Assembly (NCBI RefSeq): GCF_047948215.1
Contig: NC_134456.1
Coordinates: 205,886,036 to 205,950,035 of the forward strand
Direction: 5' to 3'
Length of the DNA stretch: 64,000 nucleotides
Source: Lycorma delicatula
Taxonomy: Eukaryota > Arthropoda > Insecta > Hemiptera > Fulgoridae
Below the pieces are notes generated by a model. The model had not been told where the DNA came from. It was given only the letters and a program-made list of their open reading frames with translations, and ran no database searches. The stretch's first letter is position 1. Every line of letters starts with the position of its first letter. Below, in pieces: positions 22,366-33,290 of this stretch. A program made the translations under genes and the position numbers.

Positions 22366-24079
22366 ATCTAGTAAACAGATAAACCAAGCGGAACGTAAAT
22401 TATGTTATCTAGGGTTGCTAAATGTAAGATAAGGTGTACTTGGATAATCTGTAAATGAGTACATTTTATATTAAAATATATAAAACAGATAACAGTATTA
22501 TATACTATAGTACAACAAACAGACTGACGATGCGGATTTCATTAATCGATTTAAGATTAAAAAATATTAGTAAAGAATACGAGTCAGTCAAAGTTAATTA
22601 CGTCGAGTCAGTCAAACGACTGAAAAGTAAAAGAAACAGAGAAAAATGTTGTTTTCACAAATAATATTTTTACGTCATTCGTCACAATAATCGTTATTCT
22701 TGGTATGAAATGAACGAATAGCAGCGGTATGTACAAGCAATTACACGTATACGAGTGGACATAGTCAATGGTATATACACCTAGTCCCGCGCGCTTAACT
22801 GTAAAAATAAAGTCGGACTTCAGTCGAAGGTCAGTGTCGATGTTACGTCTTTAAGTCTTCTGTTCTACCAAGAATACTGAACCGAATGAGGCGAGCGAAG
22901 CGAATCGACCCGTAGTGCGTTCGTATACTATTTGTACATCACAAGCCGTCCGACCCGCTAAACGGATTACATTTCGTATACAACTTTACATAGTCATTAT
23001 ACCGCTCTGTAATCAATAAAAATATTGGCATCGATTCAATGTAAGTTATAAGTTTTACGAAAATAAAATAGTTTTTTTCTATAAAATTTTCAAAATAAGT
23101 TAGTATAGTTTCATAAAAGTTTGACCTTTCATTCAGTAATAAATTAAATGGCTCATTATCTCTTTTCGAATCTGTTTTATCACGTATAACACGAGAACAA
23201 CATCGATCGATTTATTCCAGGCTAAACCAATCTTAGTTTTGGTGCGGATGAAAAACAAAATTTACCTTAAAATACTAACAAGAGAGCACCATCTATTAGG
23301 AAAACTAATCGGTTTTCAGAATTCACTAACAGAGAATATGGTTTAAAGAACGGGTACAAACTTTTTCACGATTTTTTGATAATCAAACGCGAAAAAATAT
23401 CTACGAACCAAAAATAAACAGAATAAATTAGAATTAACTTTTCAAAAATGTTCTTTTTTGGATTCAAACGGCAGTCGACTCCCGACCTCGAGTAAATGTT
23501 CAGTTTAGTTTTGATTATTTTATCGTGTCGTTTTCAAATGGAAAATTTAATCGTTTGGAGATCGAAAAAATACCAACTACCGAATAGAAACCGGACTTAA
23601 TGAATATTAATCATTACGAGGGGCAGAATAATCTGAAAAATAAAAGCTTATACATATTATAATTAGAAAATCAACATTAGTGGAAGTTCTTAAAGGAAAG
23701 GTCGACTGAAATATTTCTACATTTCTAAAAAAAAATTAAAATATTACTCCAATATATATACTACTTACAAACGTAATGCAACATATAATAAATAATTTAA
23801 TGCAACATATAAACTTACGTAATTTTTTAAAAGAGTTTCTTAACCAAATAATTTGGCTGATAAGAATATATCATTACCCAACTGAACGTAAGATAATATG
23901 TAAAACGATTTAGTATACATAGACAACAAGGCAATCCTGAATTTCATGACAAGTATAAAACTCATTAACTCATAATAGAAGAAGATTTCAAAAATACATA
24001 AACACTGTAGGTTTCCGTAGCATTATTACACCTGTAGAATAATTATATATATAAATACATGCTTTCTTTTTTTTTCTGT
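22364..24079. other. No gene recognised
   Basis: A GC-richer patch at 22690-22990 contains gaggcgagcgaagcgaatcg and could be an old repeat. I cannot name it. The rest is AT-rich without motifs. Confidence 0.45.
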
Positions 24080-24330
24080 TTAGCCTCCGGAACCACAGTA
24101 AGGTATTACCTCAGAGGATGATATGTATGAGTGTAAATGAACAGTAGTTTTGTACGGTCTCAGGTCGACCATTCCTGAGATGTGTAGTAATTGAAACCCA
24201 CCACCAGTGAACACCGGTATCCACAATCTTATTCAAATCCGTATAAAAGTAGCTGCTTTCACTAGGATTTGAACCTTAGAACTCTCAACATCAAAATCAG
24301 CTGATTTGCGATGACGAGTTCACCACTCGG
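24080..24330 (-). mobile_element. tRNA-derived SINE
   Basis: On the - strand the head carries an A-box-like tggtgaactcg (24325-24315) and a perfect B-box ggttcaaatcc (24275-24265), spaced about 40 bp as in tRNA genes. The body continues agtgaaagcagctacttt, ggataccggtgttcactgg and tggtcgacctgagaccgtac, and ends near ggttccggaggcta at 24080. Such SINEs are transcribed by RNA polymerase III and moved by LINE machinery (established). A palindrome sits at its 5' edge. No clear poly(A) tail is present. Confidence 0.75.
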
Positions 24331-24357
24331 GGTTGGTCTGACGAGTTCAGACCAACC
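24331..24357. repeat. Perfect 11-bp palindrome at the SINE edge
   Basis: ggttggtctga (24331-24341) and tcagaccaacc (24347-24357) flank the loop cgagt. The loop region tgacgagttca is a copy of 24312-24322, so the palindrome looks like a templated rearrangement of adjacent SINE sequence. Confidence 0.9.
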
Positions 24358-24616
24358 CGGTGGCTAAATAAATATAGGCTACACTCAAACAAAAATGAGT
24401 GAAGATATTAATAGAATTAAATAAAATAATGATCGTACATATTAAATAATCGATAATCTTAGAATAAATTAATAATTATGGAAAAGTAATTTTAAATAAA
24501 TTTACATAAATCACTGGAAATTCTTTTAAAAAAATATTACGAATTGAAATTGCGAAAAAACAAAGAAAAGAAATACTGCGACAAATTAAACAATAAAATA
24601 ATATTAAATAAATAAA

Positions 24617-26729
24617 GTTTGAGAAAAATTATTTGCAAATCTTCATGAATTACGATTCATATGTTTTTTCAATCCTATACTTATATTGGGTAAACATGAA
24701 ACGGAAGATAAATCTTTAACATTTCCATTTCAAAAACACCTACTTTTGAAGTGGGCGCAAAATTTAAAAAAGAATCTTACAAATATTTAAATTGGTGTCG
24801 ACTTTAAAAAGTTGAAATTTGAAAAAAATTGAAGTAATTATTTTTTACTTTTTGGGAGGGTTTTTCGTTAAAAAAAATTTTTAATTTATAGAGATTAAAT
24901 TACGTTTTACTAATTGTTTTAATAGACATTCAAGCAGGAAAATTACAAAAAAGATTCTTTCGTAGAAAGGATGGTATTCTATATATTTTTAAAATTCTCC
25001 ACCGCCTAAATTTGAATCAAGACGGAGACGTAATCAAACAATTTAGTTTTACTAAAACCTGATAGCCCCGCAAAAATTATGCCTGAACAGACAAACTTTT
25101 ATACTACATAAAGAACTACGAAGTTCAATCCCCAACTCCGACAGCGCATTTTAAGAGAATCATTCGAAGCAAAAGGTTCATATGCACTTTTGTCTGGAAG
25201 CGCTTCGATTTTCAAATATTTGCAAACAATATTTTTTTTTGCTTGAAGAATTAATTCGCCACAAAAGCTTACAGAGACGTTTTTACAAGGGAATATGGAA
25301 ATGAAATTTTGCTCGTATGAAAAATGCCATGCTTGACCGTGATTCGAACCCGGAGCCTCCGGATGAAAGGCCGAGACGCAACCACTCGACGGAGTGGCGG
25401 AGTTTTCATGTTGATATCTTCTTCAAAGGTAAACTAATACTGTTCTGAAATTCTTGAAACAAAAATTATGGAAAACTCTTAGTGGTATGTAATATTTGAC
25501 CCGGATTATTTTTTAATGGAATCCGGAAAACTATCTTCAGTACGGTAACTTCTGAAAAAATGCTGAACTCTAAATTACACACTTTCATTTTGGCGTAAAT
25601 TAACTTTCTTAAAATTAACCTACAATTAACTTTGGCGTAATTAACTACCATCAAATAAATAAATAAAACAAAATCTTGCCAAAAGTTTTTCGAGTTCTAA
25701 GAATCAATTGATAAATTCGATCGATTCTGAAATAAGAAATAAATTGATTCTGAAATAAGAAAATTGATAAATTTCATGTCAATTTAAAAAAAAAATTATT
25801 GATTACAAAAATTAGAGTTTTGTTTAAAACAAAACAAATCGAAACGCGTAGGAAACTGTTGCAACTCTAAACCAATTTAGAAATCTACATATTAAAATTT
25901 AACTGACTAAACAATTATACTCGTAAATGATTTAGATTAAAGGTATCATTTAAAATTAAATTGTTACACAAAGTAACAATTGTTTGTTAAACAAAGTTAA
26001 GTAAAATGTACGACATTTAATGTATCGACATAGTACACGTAAGCAAAGTTCTAAATTAGAATTTCACCGTCTCTTAAATCTAAATTAGGTTGTTCCAAAT
26101 TAGTTCAAAAGTGTCAAATTTGGTTGATCAATTCTGCCGTATTTTGATCAGAATGAATCAACATTTAATATTATTAATAACTTTATTTTTTTACTAACAT
26201 TTATTGCAATCTTTCATATACGCAATGTAGACGCAATTCAGAGCAGTTGGGCAAATGAAAATATAAAGACGCAAATCGATAGACGTAAGTCTACAGATTT
26301 AAACTACATAATATTACGTTCAATGATATTAATACAGATGTCTATAAAATATATAGAACAACATCCTCACTTCAAGAGAACCGTTTTTTTATCGTTGACT
26401 TGCTTGCATGTTACTTTATTAAAACTATTAGTAAAACGAAATTTAATCTATAAATTTTTAAACAATTTTTTTAACGAAAAAGCCCTCCCATAAAGTAAAA
26501 AATAATTCTACAATTCTTCTTGAAATTTCAACTTTTTGAAGTTACATCAATTTAAAGATTTATAAGACTTTTTTAAATTTTGCACCGACTTCAAAAGTCG
26601 GTGTTTTAGAAAGTGAAATGTTAAAAACGTATCTTCAATTACAGGTTTACCCAGTACATCTATAAGGATTGGGAAAAACATTTGAATTGTAATTCATGAA
26701 GGCTTGCATGATTTTTTTTTCAAAGTTGT
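24617..26729. mobile_element. Long inverted-repeat element (~325-bp arms)
   Basis: The left arm (about 24617-24941) matches the reverse complement of the right arm (about 26401-26729). Shared blocks, left versus inverted right, include cttcatgaatta, ttgggtaaac/ctgggtaaac, ggcgcaaaatttaaaaaag/cggtgcaaaatttaaaaaag, aaaaagttgaaattt and attaaattacgttttacta. Similarity is roughly 80 percent by eye. The ~1.46-kb interior encodes nothing recognisable and holds a SINE at 25286-25410. The outer limits are fuzzy because flanking DNA is AT-rich. It resembles a non-autonomous DNA transposon or foldback element of a family different from 3768-4752. Confidence 0.75.
25286..25410 (-). mobile_element. tRNA-derived SINE, short type
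   Basis: The - strand reads gccactccgtcgagtggttg (tRNA-like D-arm region), ggaggctccgggttcgaatc with a perfect B box (25350-25340), then agcatggcatttttcatacg as tail. It lies in the spacer of the surrounding inverted-repeat element. The tail is shared with the scrap at 8309-8362, and the head style with 38340-38425. Confidence 0.75.
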
Positions 26730-27429
26730 TTTAATAATGAAAAATTCCTTTATTTTGATTTTTCTGTTAATTTTTAATTCTGTTTAATATTGTTTAACTA
26801 TTTGACGATGTCTAACAACAATACATTATTTTATTAAAAAATTTTATCGTTCTCAAATTTTAATAAGTTATTACTAAGAAACGTGTCTTAGTAACAAACT
26901 TAAATAATTGAAGTAAATGTCATAAATTCTTAGTAAATGAAGTTGAATTTTTTATAATTTAATTTCAATTTTTTAATCGACAGTAAAATTGTTTTTTTAA
27001 ATTATTTTTCTGATTTTTTTCCGTACAACTACAAGGAATGCATTCAGAAAATCCACTCGTGAATAATATATCGACATTAAATCAATTCTTATAAACTGAT
27101 TTTATACAGACTTTTTTCCTGGAATTGATTACTCTAACAAGATCTCTCTCTTTATTGATTGAATAAGAGTATCTTCTAGTATTTCTAAAACAAGCAAATA
27201 ATGATACACGAAGCGATTTAAACTAAAAAGAGTACTATAATGATTTTTATTTAATCCACAGGTGCTAAAAATTTATGGGAAAAATTTCATTCATCACAAC
27301 GATAAATTATTAAAATTTTAATAAAATCTATGAACCTGTTGTTTTTAACAAAATTTTTAATTATGGAAATTTAGATAAAAAGTATATATTTATAATAATT
27401 TATTAAAAACTGAGGCAATTCAAAAATAA
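26730..27429. other. AT-rich stretch, no gene recognised
   Basis: No open frame of note and no repeat partner. A short (TA)n tract at 27434-27450 precedes the next repeat. Confidence 0.55.
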
Positions 27430-27454
27430 TTTCATATATATATATATATAAACA

Positions 27455-28460
27455 CTAGCATCTCCGTCGCGGCTTCGCCCGCACTATAAGGTTACTTCCG
27501 TTTCCCGTCGCGGTCAATGGATGTTTAGCGATCACCCATGTTTTCCCGTCTAGACAGGAGGCACTGCCCCCTGGACTCACCTTTGGTCGTTAAACTCATG
27601 CTTGTAAGAATAATAATGATAAATAAAAATTAAAGCCTGTTCAGTTTATAAAAAATATCAGTGTATTGTAATTTCTTCAGAGCAACAATTTTGTCAATAC
27701 AGGTCCCGAAACTTTGAATCTAAAAAATTCCGGTTTTAAAATAATCGGGCTCCATCTTAAAAAAGAGAAAACAGTAATTACAGCTGGTTACCCGTACGAA
27801 TGACGGGTAAAAATTATTTAGTCCGTTTCTTAGCGTTACCCGACAAACACCATTAAGAAGCGATCGAACATCGTTTCTCATTTTTTAAGTTAATTTTTTG
27901 TTTTATTTTATGTTTTTTTTTAGTGAAGTAACCGAAGGCAGGTACAGCCAACCGCATCGCACATACAGGAACAATAGCAGTGGCTCTGTTGGTTGAGCCG
28001 CCGCGCCATATGTCGCACCCGTTAAAAAATCGAAATTAAAAAGAACCTGAAAATGGTTTTTAAATAATCGTCTAAAGAGTATTTGCAGCCCAAATCCAGT
28101 GAAAATCTCATTTAGTGTAATCGGAAATGAGGAAAATTTCCATCATTCTTCAACATTTTTTACCTTTTTCACCGCTTTCATGGTCGAATTTCAAAAAGTC
28201 TAGAAATCTGATTTTAGATATTCACATGAAGATTAAACACATCAAAAATCACGTTGATATCTTCATTTGTTACAGCGAAATTAAAAAAATAGCCGGGTTT
28301 AAATAAAACCAAAAGTTCATTTTAAACCTTAAACTCGGAATTTCAAAAATCTTTTCTTGCTATGCAATTACACCGTAAGAAGAACGGGTATACAAATTTT
28401 CATCAATTTATCTTCAGTAGTTTTTGCTGAGCGTTGATTATGAATCACTCACGTAATGTT
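27455..28460 (+). repeat. Dispersed repeat, copy B
   Basis: Starts gcatctccgtcgcggcttcg, a GC-rich head, and shares its later blocks with 19780-20420 in the same orientation, ending near atttatcttcagtagttttt. Between the shared blocks lies a private segment (about 27900-28020) that includes ttggttgagccgccgcgcca. No coding capacity. Probably an old dispersed element of unknown class. Confidence 0.7.
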
Positions 28461-28626
28461 CTTTTATAAATAATAAAGTAAATTTTACGAGAATCTATTT
28501 ATAAATAGATCTCCTAAAAATTAATTTTGAAATTTTCAAAATATTGGTTCTACCTAATAGGCCTAAGCAGCAGCGTTTATATTTTGGAGTATTTTATATT
28601 GGGGTGGCTAGTTTTTTTCGGAAGTT

Positions 28627-28658
28627 TGGTTAATATGTGTCAACACACATATTAACCA
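28627..28658. repeat. Perfect 14-bp palindrome with 4-nt loop
   Basis: tggttaatatgtgt (28627-28640), loop caac, acacatattaacca (28645-28658). It lies 15 bp outside the left end of the mariner element and is not part of its TIR. Confidence 0.9.
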
Positions 28659-28759
28659 TTGTTTAATATATACGAGAGACATTCAATAATTAACGAGACA
28701 AACTGATGAAGAGAAAAAGCGATTTATACATTGACAATGAAATTTACACTACTTTTCAA

Positions 28760-29670
28760 CATAGTAGAACATGCAGCATTTAGACACTTGTCCCACCGTT
28801 CTGTGAGCTTTCTGATTCCCGCAGCAAAGAAGTCTTTACCTTGCCATTTGAACCATTAGTGTACCGCTTTTTTCACCGCTTCGTTGTCGTCGAACTTCTT
28901 ACCGCGTAAAAAGACTTTGGGCGAACTGAACAAATGAAAATTGGACAGGGTGAGGTTTGAGCTGTAAGGAGGATGTGGCAACATTTCCCAATCCAAATTC
29001 TCGAGCGTTTCTCCCTTTCTCTGAGCGATGCGGGGGCGCGCGTTTTCATGCACCTTTCGAGAGAGTACCCTAATGTTTTCGCCTTATCACGGGTTTCACA
29101 TTTTGTTGGAGAATGTTAGAATAGTACTCACTGTTCACGGTACGTTGTTCTTCTAAATAGCCACTAAAAATTGGGCCTAGCGATTCTCGGAAGACCGTCA
29201 ACATCGCTTTACCGGCTGACGCGTAAGTTTTGAATTTTTTTTGGTGGGCAAATCCGGATGTTTCCAATCAAGACTTTGCCGTTTGGATTCGGGCTCGAAA
29301 TGGTGTATCCACGTTTCATCACAGGGTATTACACGATTTAGAAGGTCATTTACTTTCCGCTTCAAACTGTTCTTTCAGATCAGAATAAATGCGGATCCGG
29401 GTGTCTTTATGGACTTGAGTCAACCGTCTTGGAACTCACATTTGTCTTGGGACACATTTTTCGGTAATTCAGCACGTCATAAATGATTGAATGCGCGATT
29501 CCAAACTAATATTACACAAACTAGCAATTTGGGAAATTTTGACTCGCCTGACGAACCGTCGGAAATTTATTTCCGACGGTTCACAACTTCTGATAGCAAA
29601 GATGGTATTACTGAACGTTGCTGTTCTGGCACACACGTTTCAAGCGAAGCTGACATTCTGAAATCAACAA
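28760..29670 (-). pseudogene. Mariner transposase pseudogene
   Basis: In order on the - strand: a damaged helix-turn-helix region containing an internal palindrome; KRKVNDLLNRVIPCDETWIH with first catalytic Asp kept; EPESKRQSLDWKHP; GYLEEQRTVNSEYYSNILQQ; VHENARPRIAQRKGETLENL, where the family has HDNARPH (second Asp replaced by Glu); and PHPPYSSNLTLSNFHLFSSP, where the family has HPPYSPDLAPSDFHLF (both Asp replaced by Asn). It ends with KFDDNEAVKKAVHxWFK and FFAAGIRKLTERWDKCLN. Multiple stops and frameshifts are present. The transposase layout is of the SETMAR-related kind (general knowledge). The copy is inactive. Confidence 0.85.
29553..29582. repeat. Perfect 14-bp palindrome inside the mariner relic
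   Basis: gaaccgtcggaaat and atttccgacggttc flank a 2-nt loop (tt). It falls in the degenerate DNA-binding region of the transposase, where the family has no inverted repeat. Confidence 0.9.
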
Positions 29671-29823
29671 AATAAGTTATTTTTAGATTAATTATGATCG
29701 AACAGCTGATTAAATGTGTTCCCAAGGTTTCTTAACTTGATTCTCAAAAAGTTTCATTGTCATTGAATGAATCGCTTTTTCTGTACATCAATTTGTCTGA
29801 GTAACTATTGAACTTCCCTCTTA

Positions 29824-31147
29824 CATATAACATATATAAATTACTCGTAGTTAATCCAAATTTACGTGTTTTGCGATTTCCGATAAAAAAATATTATGAA
29901 TTTTTCATTTATAGTATTTCATGAAGGCTCACGAACACCGTACGTTCGATGAAAAAAAAGTTACTTGCTGAATTGAAGTGTTAACCTTTCATAGATTTTC
30001 AATTACTTCAAACCGACTTTCACACTTATTGTTTGTAATTTTTAATAAAATTTCCATCATCCCATCATCATGTACGTTTGAGTTTCTTTATTTGAATATA
30101 ATTTAAAACAAATTAAAAGTTCTACAGGTTACTTCGGTGTGAGAGAAATAATATAGCTAATTTTTTCCTTTTGATTAACAGGAATTGTAATCGTTTTAAC
30201 GGCTATAGTTGACATCTCATGAACTTCAAAAGAAATTGCTACTGCCCCGGTCCAACACCATTAAAACGGTGACAGTGAATCGATTAATTATCGTCGACGG
30301 TGCATACTAATATATTACTTGCTCCGCTTCGTTTAATGTCAGTTCCACTATAATATATTTTAATAACATTACGTATAATTTTTTGTAATTAACCTTTCTT
30401 AGTTTATCCAAAAACATTATAATAAAATTCTCTAAATTATTTCTTGTCGCTAGGTCTATCAGTTTATAACTCTTCCAGCAAAATATGAACGTAAAAAAAT
30501 ACCCAAAATATTGGTTTAACATCTCATCAAACATCATTTAACATAACATCAAAACAAGATAAAATGACGTACACTACCGGTTTTTTACGATGGATGGAAT
30601 TTTCGTAAAAATTCTACAGTTTAGACGAAAATTGTAAAAGTAGAATTATATATATATATATATAAACCTACAAAAAACCTTTTGTCTAAATCAACAAAAT
30701 TTAATTCTACTTACAGAAAACAATCTTTTTATTATATTTCATCCTACCATATACATAAAAATCACAGAGTGCCGAAAAGTTTCTAACTGTACGATTATTT
30801 GATATCAGTCCGAATATTAAAATAAGAAAGCCAGTTTTACTTCAGTATATATCTCTTCTCTCTCATTATCAGGAATATCCATATGAAATCTGATTCGGTA
30901 ATGGTTCAAAAAAAAAATACATTTTTTTTAAACAGTTGAAATTTTTTAAATAAATTTTAATAAAATTTCTTAGATAGAATAATGCACGATGCTACTTCTT
31001 TTTAAGGCAATTTAAAATCAACCGACTTACAGATTTTAACATTTTAATTGAAATGATAATATCCGCCGCTTGATATCGCATCTCTCCTCAAGTTCCTTCT
31101 TTAATTAGGCTATAGCAGATGAAAACTAGTTCGGTTTCAAAAAGAGC
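29824..31147. other. AT-rich stretch, no gene recognised
   Basis: Contains a (TA)n tract at 30647-30664 and a hydrophobic 76-codon frame at 30307-30537 (- strand) without motif. Confidence 0.5.
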
Positions 31148-31690
31148 ATGGGTGGAAGGACAGCCGTTTTAGTCCTAAGAGTAATCTTAGAAAGAAAGAT
31201 AAAAAAGGTAACTACTTACTTGATATCGAAGGACATAGAAAATAAATCTGATTGTATAGAAATGAATAAAATATTAATAATTTCAAGAAAAACTAGGTTA
31301 AAAAACAAATATAGAAGTGTTAAAGAATCTATATAAAAATCAGGTAGCTGTGATAAGAAGATAATATAGAAAGGCGACTTCTTAATTAAGAAGAGATTGA
31401 GAAAAATATTTAATCTGTTTTCCTACTTTTCAACTTGCATATCTAAAAAGAAATTGAAAAAAAATTTAAAGCAGAAGAAAAGCCTAAGAACAGGAAAAAA
31501 TAAAGACGTTAAAATTTACTGGCAACATTGTTCTTTTGGTAGGGGTAAAAAAGAGTCATCAGAAATACTGAATACCTTGGTTCTATCGTTCAAAGAAAAT
31601 TTCTCTGCAAAAATAAATAAGAATAAAACCTAAAAGATTAGAACAATGAGGAATTACGGGTTTAGGATAAAACACAATATAAGAAAAATT
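31148..31690 (+). pseudogene. RT relic of an RTE-like LINE
   Basis: The + strand frame GGRTAVLVLRVILERKIKKV is close to the RT block GTREAILALRVIxExxIEKxK seen in the LINE at 52671-54345 (there GTREAILGLRLIVEGRLKKN). It is followed by a degraded LISKDIE where the catalytic FIDLEKAFD should be. Later blocks (NQVAVIRR-like, LFNLHI-like, NTEYLGSI near 31570) follow the order of the same family, but large parts are missing. Highly decayed; a different subfamily from the two copies at 31861-33205 and 52636-54425. Confidence 0.5.
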
Positions 31691-31714
31691 TGTTATTTGT
31701 TATTCATTATACGA

Positions 31715-31855
31715 CTGCCCAAAAAGGAGTGTCAGTATTTAGGATGTACATATGTATGTTTGTTCCACCGTAGCAGCTCAACGGCTGAACCGATTTTGAT
31801 GTATGTCCCTGCGTTGGAATTCTTACGTTACCGGGAGTGTGTATAGGGTACTTTT
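31715..31855 (+). repeat. Dispersed repeat fragment (left partner)
   Basis: Contains tatttaggatgtacatatg, tatgtttgttccaccgtag and caactcaacggctgaaccga-like text shared with 33210-33290 in the same orientation. The two lie either side of the LINE copy 31861-33205. Non-coding. Confidence 0.6.
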
Positions 31856-31860
31856 TTTTT

Positions 31861-33205
31861 GTTTGTCTTTAGTCATTTGACTGGTTTGATGCAGCTCTCC
31901 AAGATTCCCTATCTAGTGCTACTCGTTTAATTTCAGTATACTCCCTACATCCTATATCCCTAACAATTTGTTTTACATATTCCAAACGTTGTCTGCCTGC
32001 ACAATTTTTTCGTTCTACCTGCCCCTCCAATATCAAAGCGACTATTCCAGGATGCCTTAATATGTGGCCTATAAGTCTGTCTCTTCTTTTAACTATATTT
32101 TTCCAAATGCTTCTTTCTTCATCGATTTGCCGCAACACCTCTTCATTTATCACTTTATCCACTGACCTGATTTTTAACATTCTTCTACAGCATCACATTT
32201 CAAAAGCTTCTAATCTTTTCTTCTCAGGTACTCCGATCGTCCAAGTTTCACTCATGTAAAACTACGCTCCAAACATAATCTTTAAAAAATATTTTCCTGA
32301 CGTTTAAATTAATTTTTGACGTAAACAAATTATATTTCTGTCTGAAGGCTCGTTTCATCTGTGCTATTCGGCAATTTATATCGCTCCTGCTTCATCCATC
32401 TTTAGCAATTCTACTTCCCAAATAACAAAATTCTTATAACAATTTATAAGAATAAGATTTTTGATGAATGGCTAGTTAAGCTAATTGTTCTGTATTCTTC
32501 ACATTTATCTGCTCCTGCTTTCTTTGATATCATGACTATAACCCTCTTTTTGAAGTCTGACGGAAATTCCCCTTTTTCATAAATATTACACACCAGTTTA
32601 TATTATCTATAAGTGGCTTCCTCACCTGCACTGCGCAGTAATTCTACAGGTATTCCGTCTATTCCAGGAGCCTTTCTGCCATTCAAATCTTTGAATGCTC
32701 TCTTAAGTTCAGATCTCAGTTTTGTTTCTCCCCTTTCATCCTCTTCGACTTCCTCTTTTTCCTCTATAACACCATTTTCTAATTCCTTTCCTCCGTATAA
32801 TTCTTCAAAATATTCCACTCAGCTATCGACTTTGCCTTTCGTATTATAAATCGGTGTACCATCTTTGTTTAACACATTATTGGATTTTAATTTATATACC
32901 CCAAAATTTTCCTTAACTTTCCTGTATGCCCTGTCTATTTCACCCATGTTCATTTCTTTTTGCACTTCCCGTTTATAGTATTTCTTAATTGTCGATAGTT
33001 CCTTTTACTTTCTTCATTCACTAGCATTCTTATATTTTCTACGTTCATCCATCAGCTGCAATATATCGTCTGAAATCCACCGTTTTTATACCAGTTCTCT
33101 TTGTTCCGCCTAAGTTCGCTTCTGCTGATTTAACAATTTCCTTTTTAACATTCTCCCATCTCCCATTCTTCTTCTTCATTTTCCACCTTATCTTTTTTAC
33201 TCAGA
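31861..33205 (-). pseudogene. RTE-like LINE copy with internal deletion
   Basis: The - strand is a close relative of 52636-54425 over its whole length, including the 3' end caaaccagtcaaatgac and a short poly(A). Encoded blocks are MGEIDRAYRKVKENFGV, NVLNKDGTPIYNTKGK, APGIDGIPVELLRSAGEE (RT entry), FPSDFKK, then C-terminal AFEM and EERSIWKNIVKRRDRLIGHI. About 650 bp of RT palm, equivalent to 53184-53836 of the other copy, is missing, so FIDLEKAFD and FADD are both lost. Stops also occur (for example in place of a Trp near 32819). This copy reaches further 5' than the other, into the linker after the endonuclease (DERRKYKNASE), and is 5'-truncated near 33205. Confidence 0.85.
32430..32453. repeat. 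Palindrome at the LINE deletion junction
   Basis: attcttataa, loop caat, ttataagaat: a perfect 10-bp inverted repeat exactly where the LINE copy loses about 650 bp relative to 52636-54425. Part of the palindrome is not present in the sister copy at either breakpoint. Confidence 0.85.
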
Positions 33206-33209
33206 CCTC

Positions 33210-33290
33210 TTCCGAAAAAGAAGTGTAATGTATTTAGGATGTATGTTTGTTTCACCGTACCAACTCAACGGCTGAACCGACTGTCATTCG
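33210..33290 (+). repeat. Dispersed repeat fragment (right partner)
   Basis: Reads tgtatttaggatgtatgttt, gtttcaccgtaccaactcaa and cggctgaaccgac, matching 31715-31800. Together with that fragment it brackets the LINE copy. Confidence 0.6.

Larger units (their letters stand above)
28673..29821 (-). mobile_element. Mariner element with ~70-bp TIRs and TA target site
   Basis: The left end starts cgagagacattcaataat directly after TA (28671-28672). The inverted right end starts agagggaagttcaatag and is followed by TA (29822-29823). The two ends stay alignable for about 70 bp through gagaaaaagcgattt/cagaaaaagcgattc and cattgacaatgaaa/caatgacaatgaaa. TA duplication is the hallmark of the Tc1/mariner superfamily (established). 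At 1149 bp the copy is near full length but has lost some of the N-terminal coding region. Confidence 0.85.

Noticed and set aside
24265..24325. A real tRNA gene (A and B boxes present)
   Set aside because: The segment cannot fold into an acceptor stem and continues into a long SINE body.
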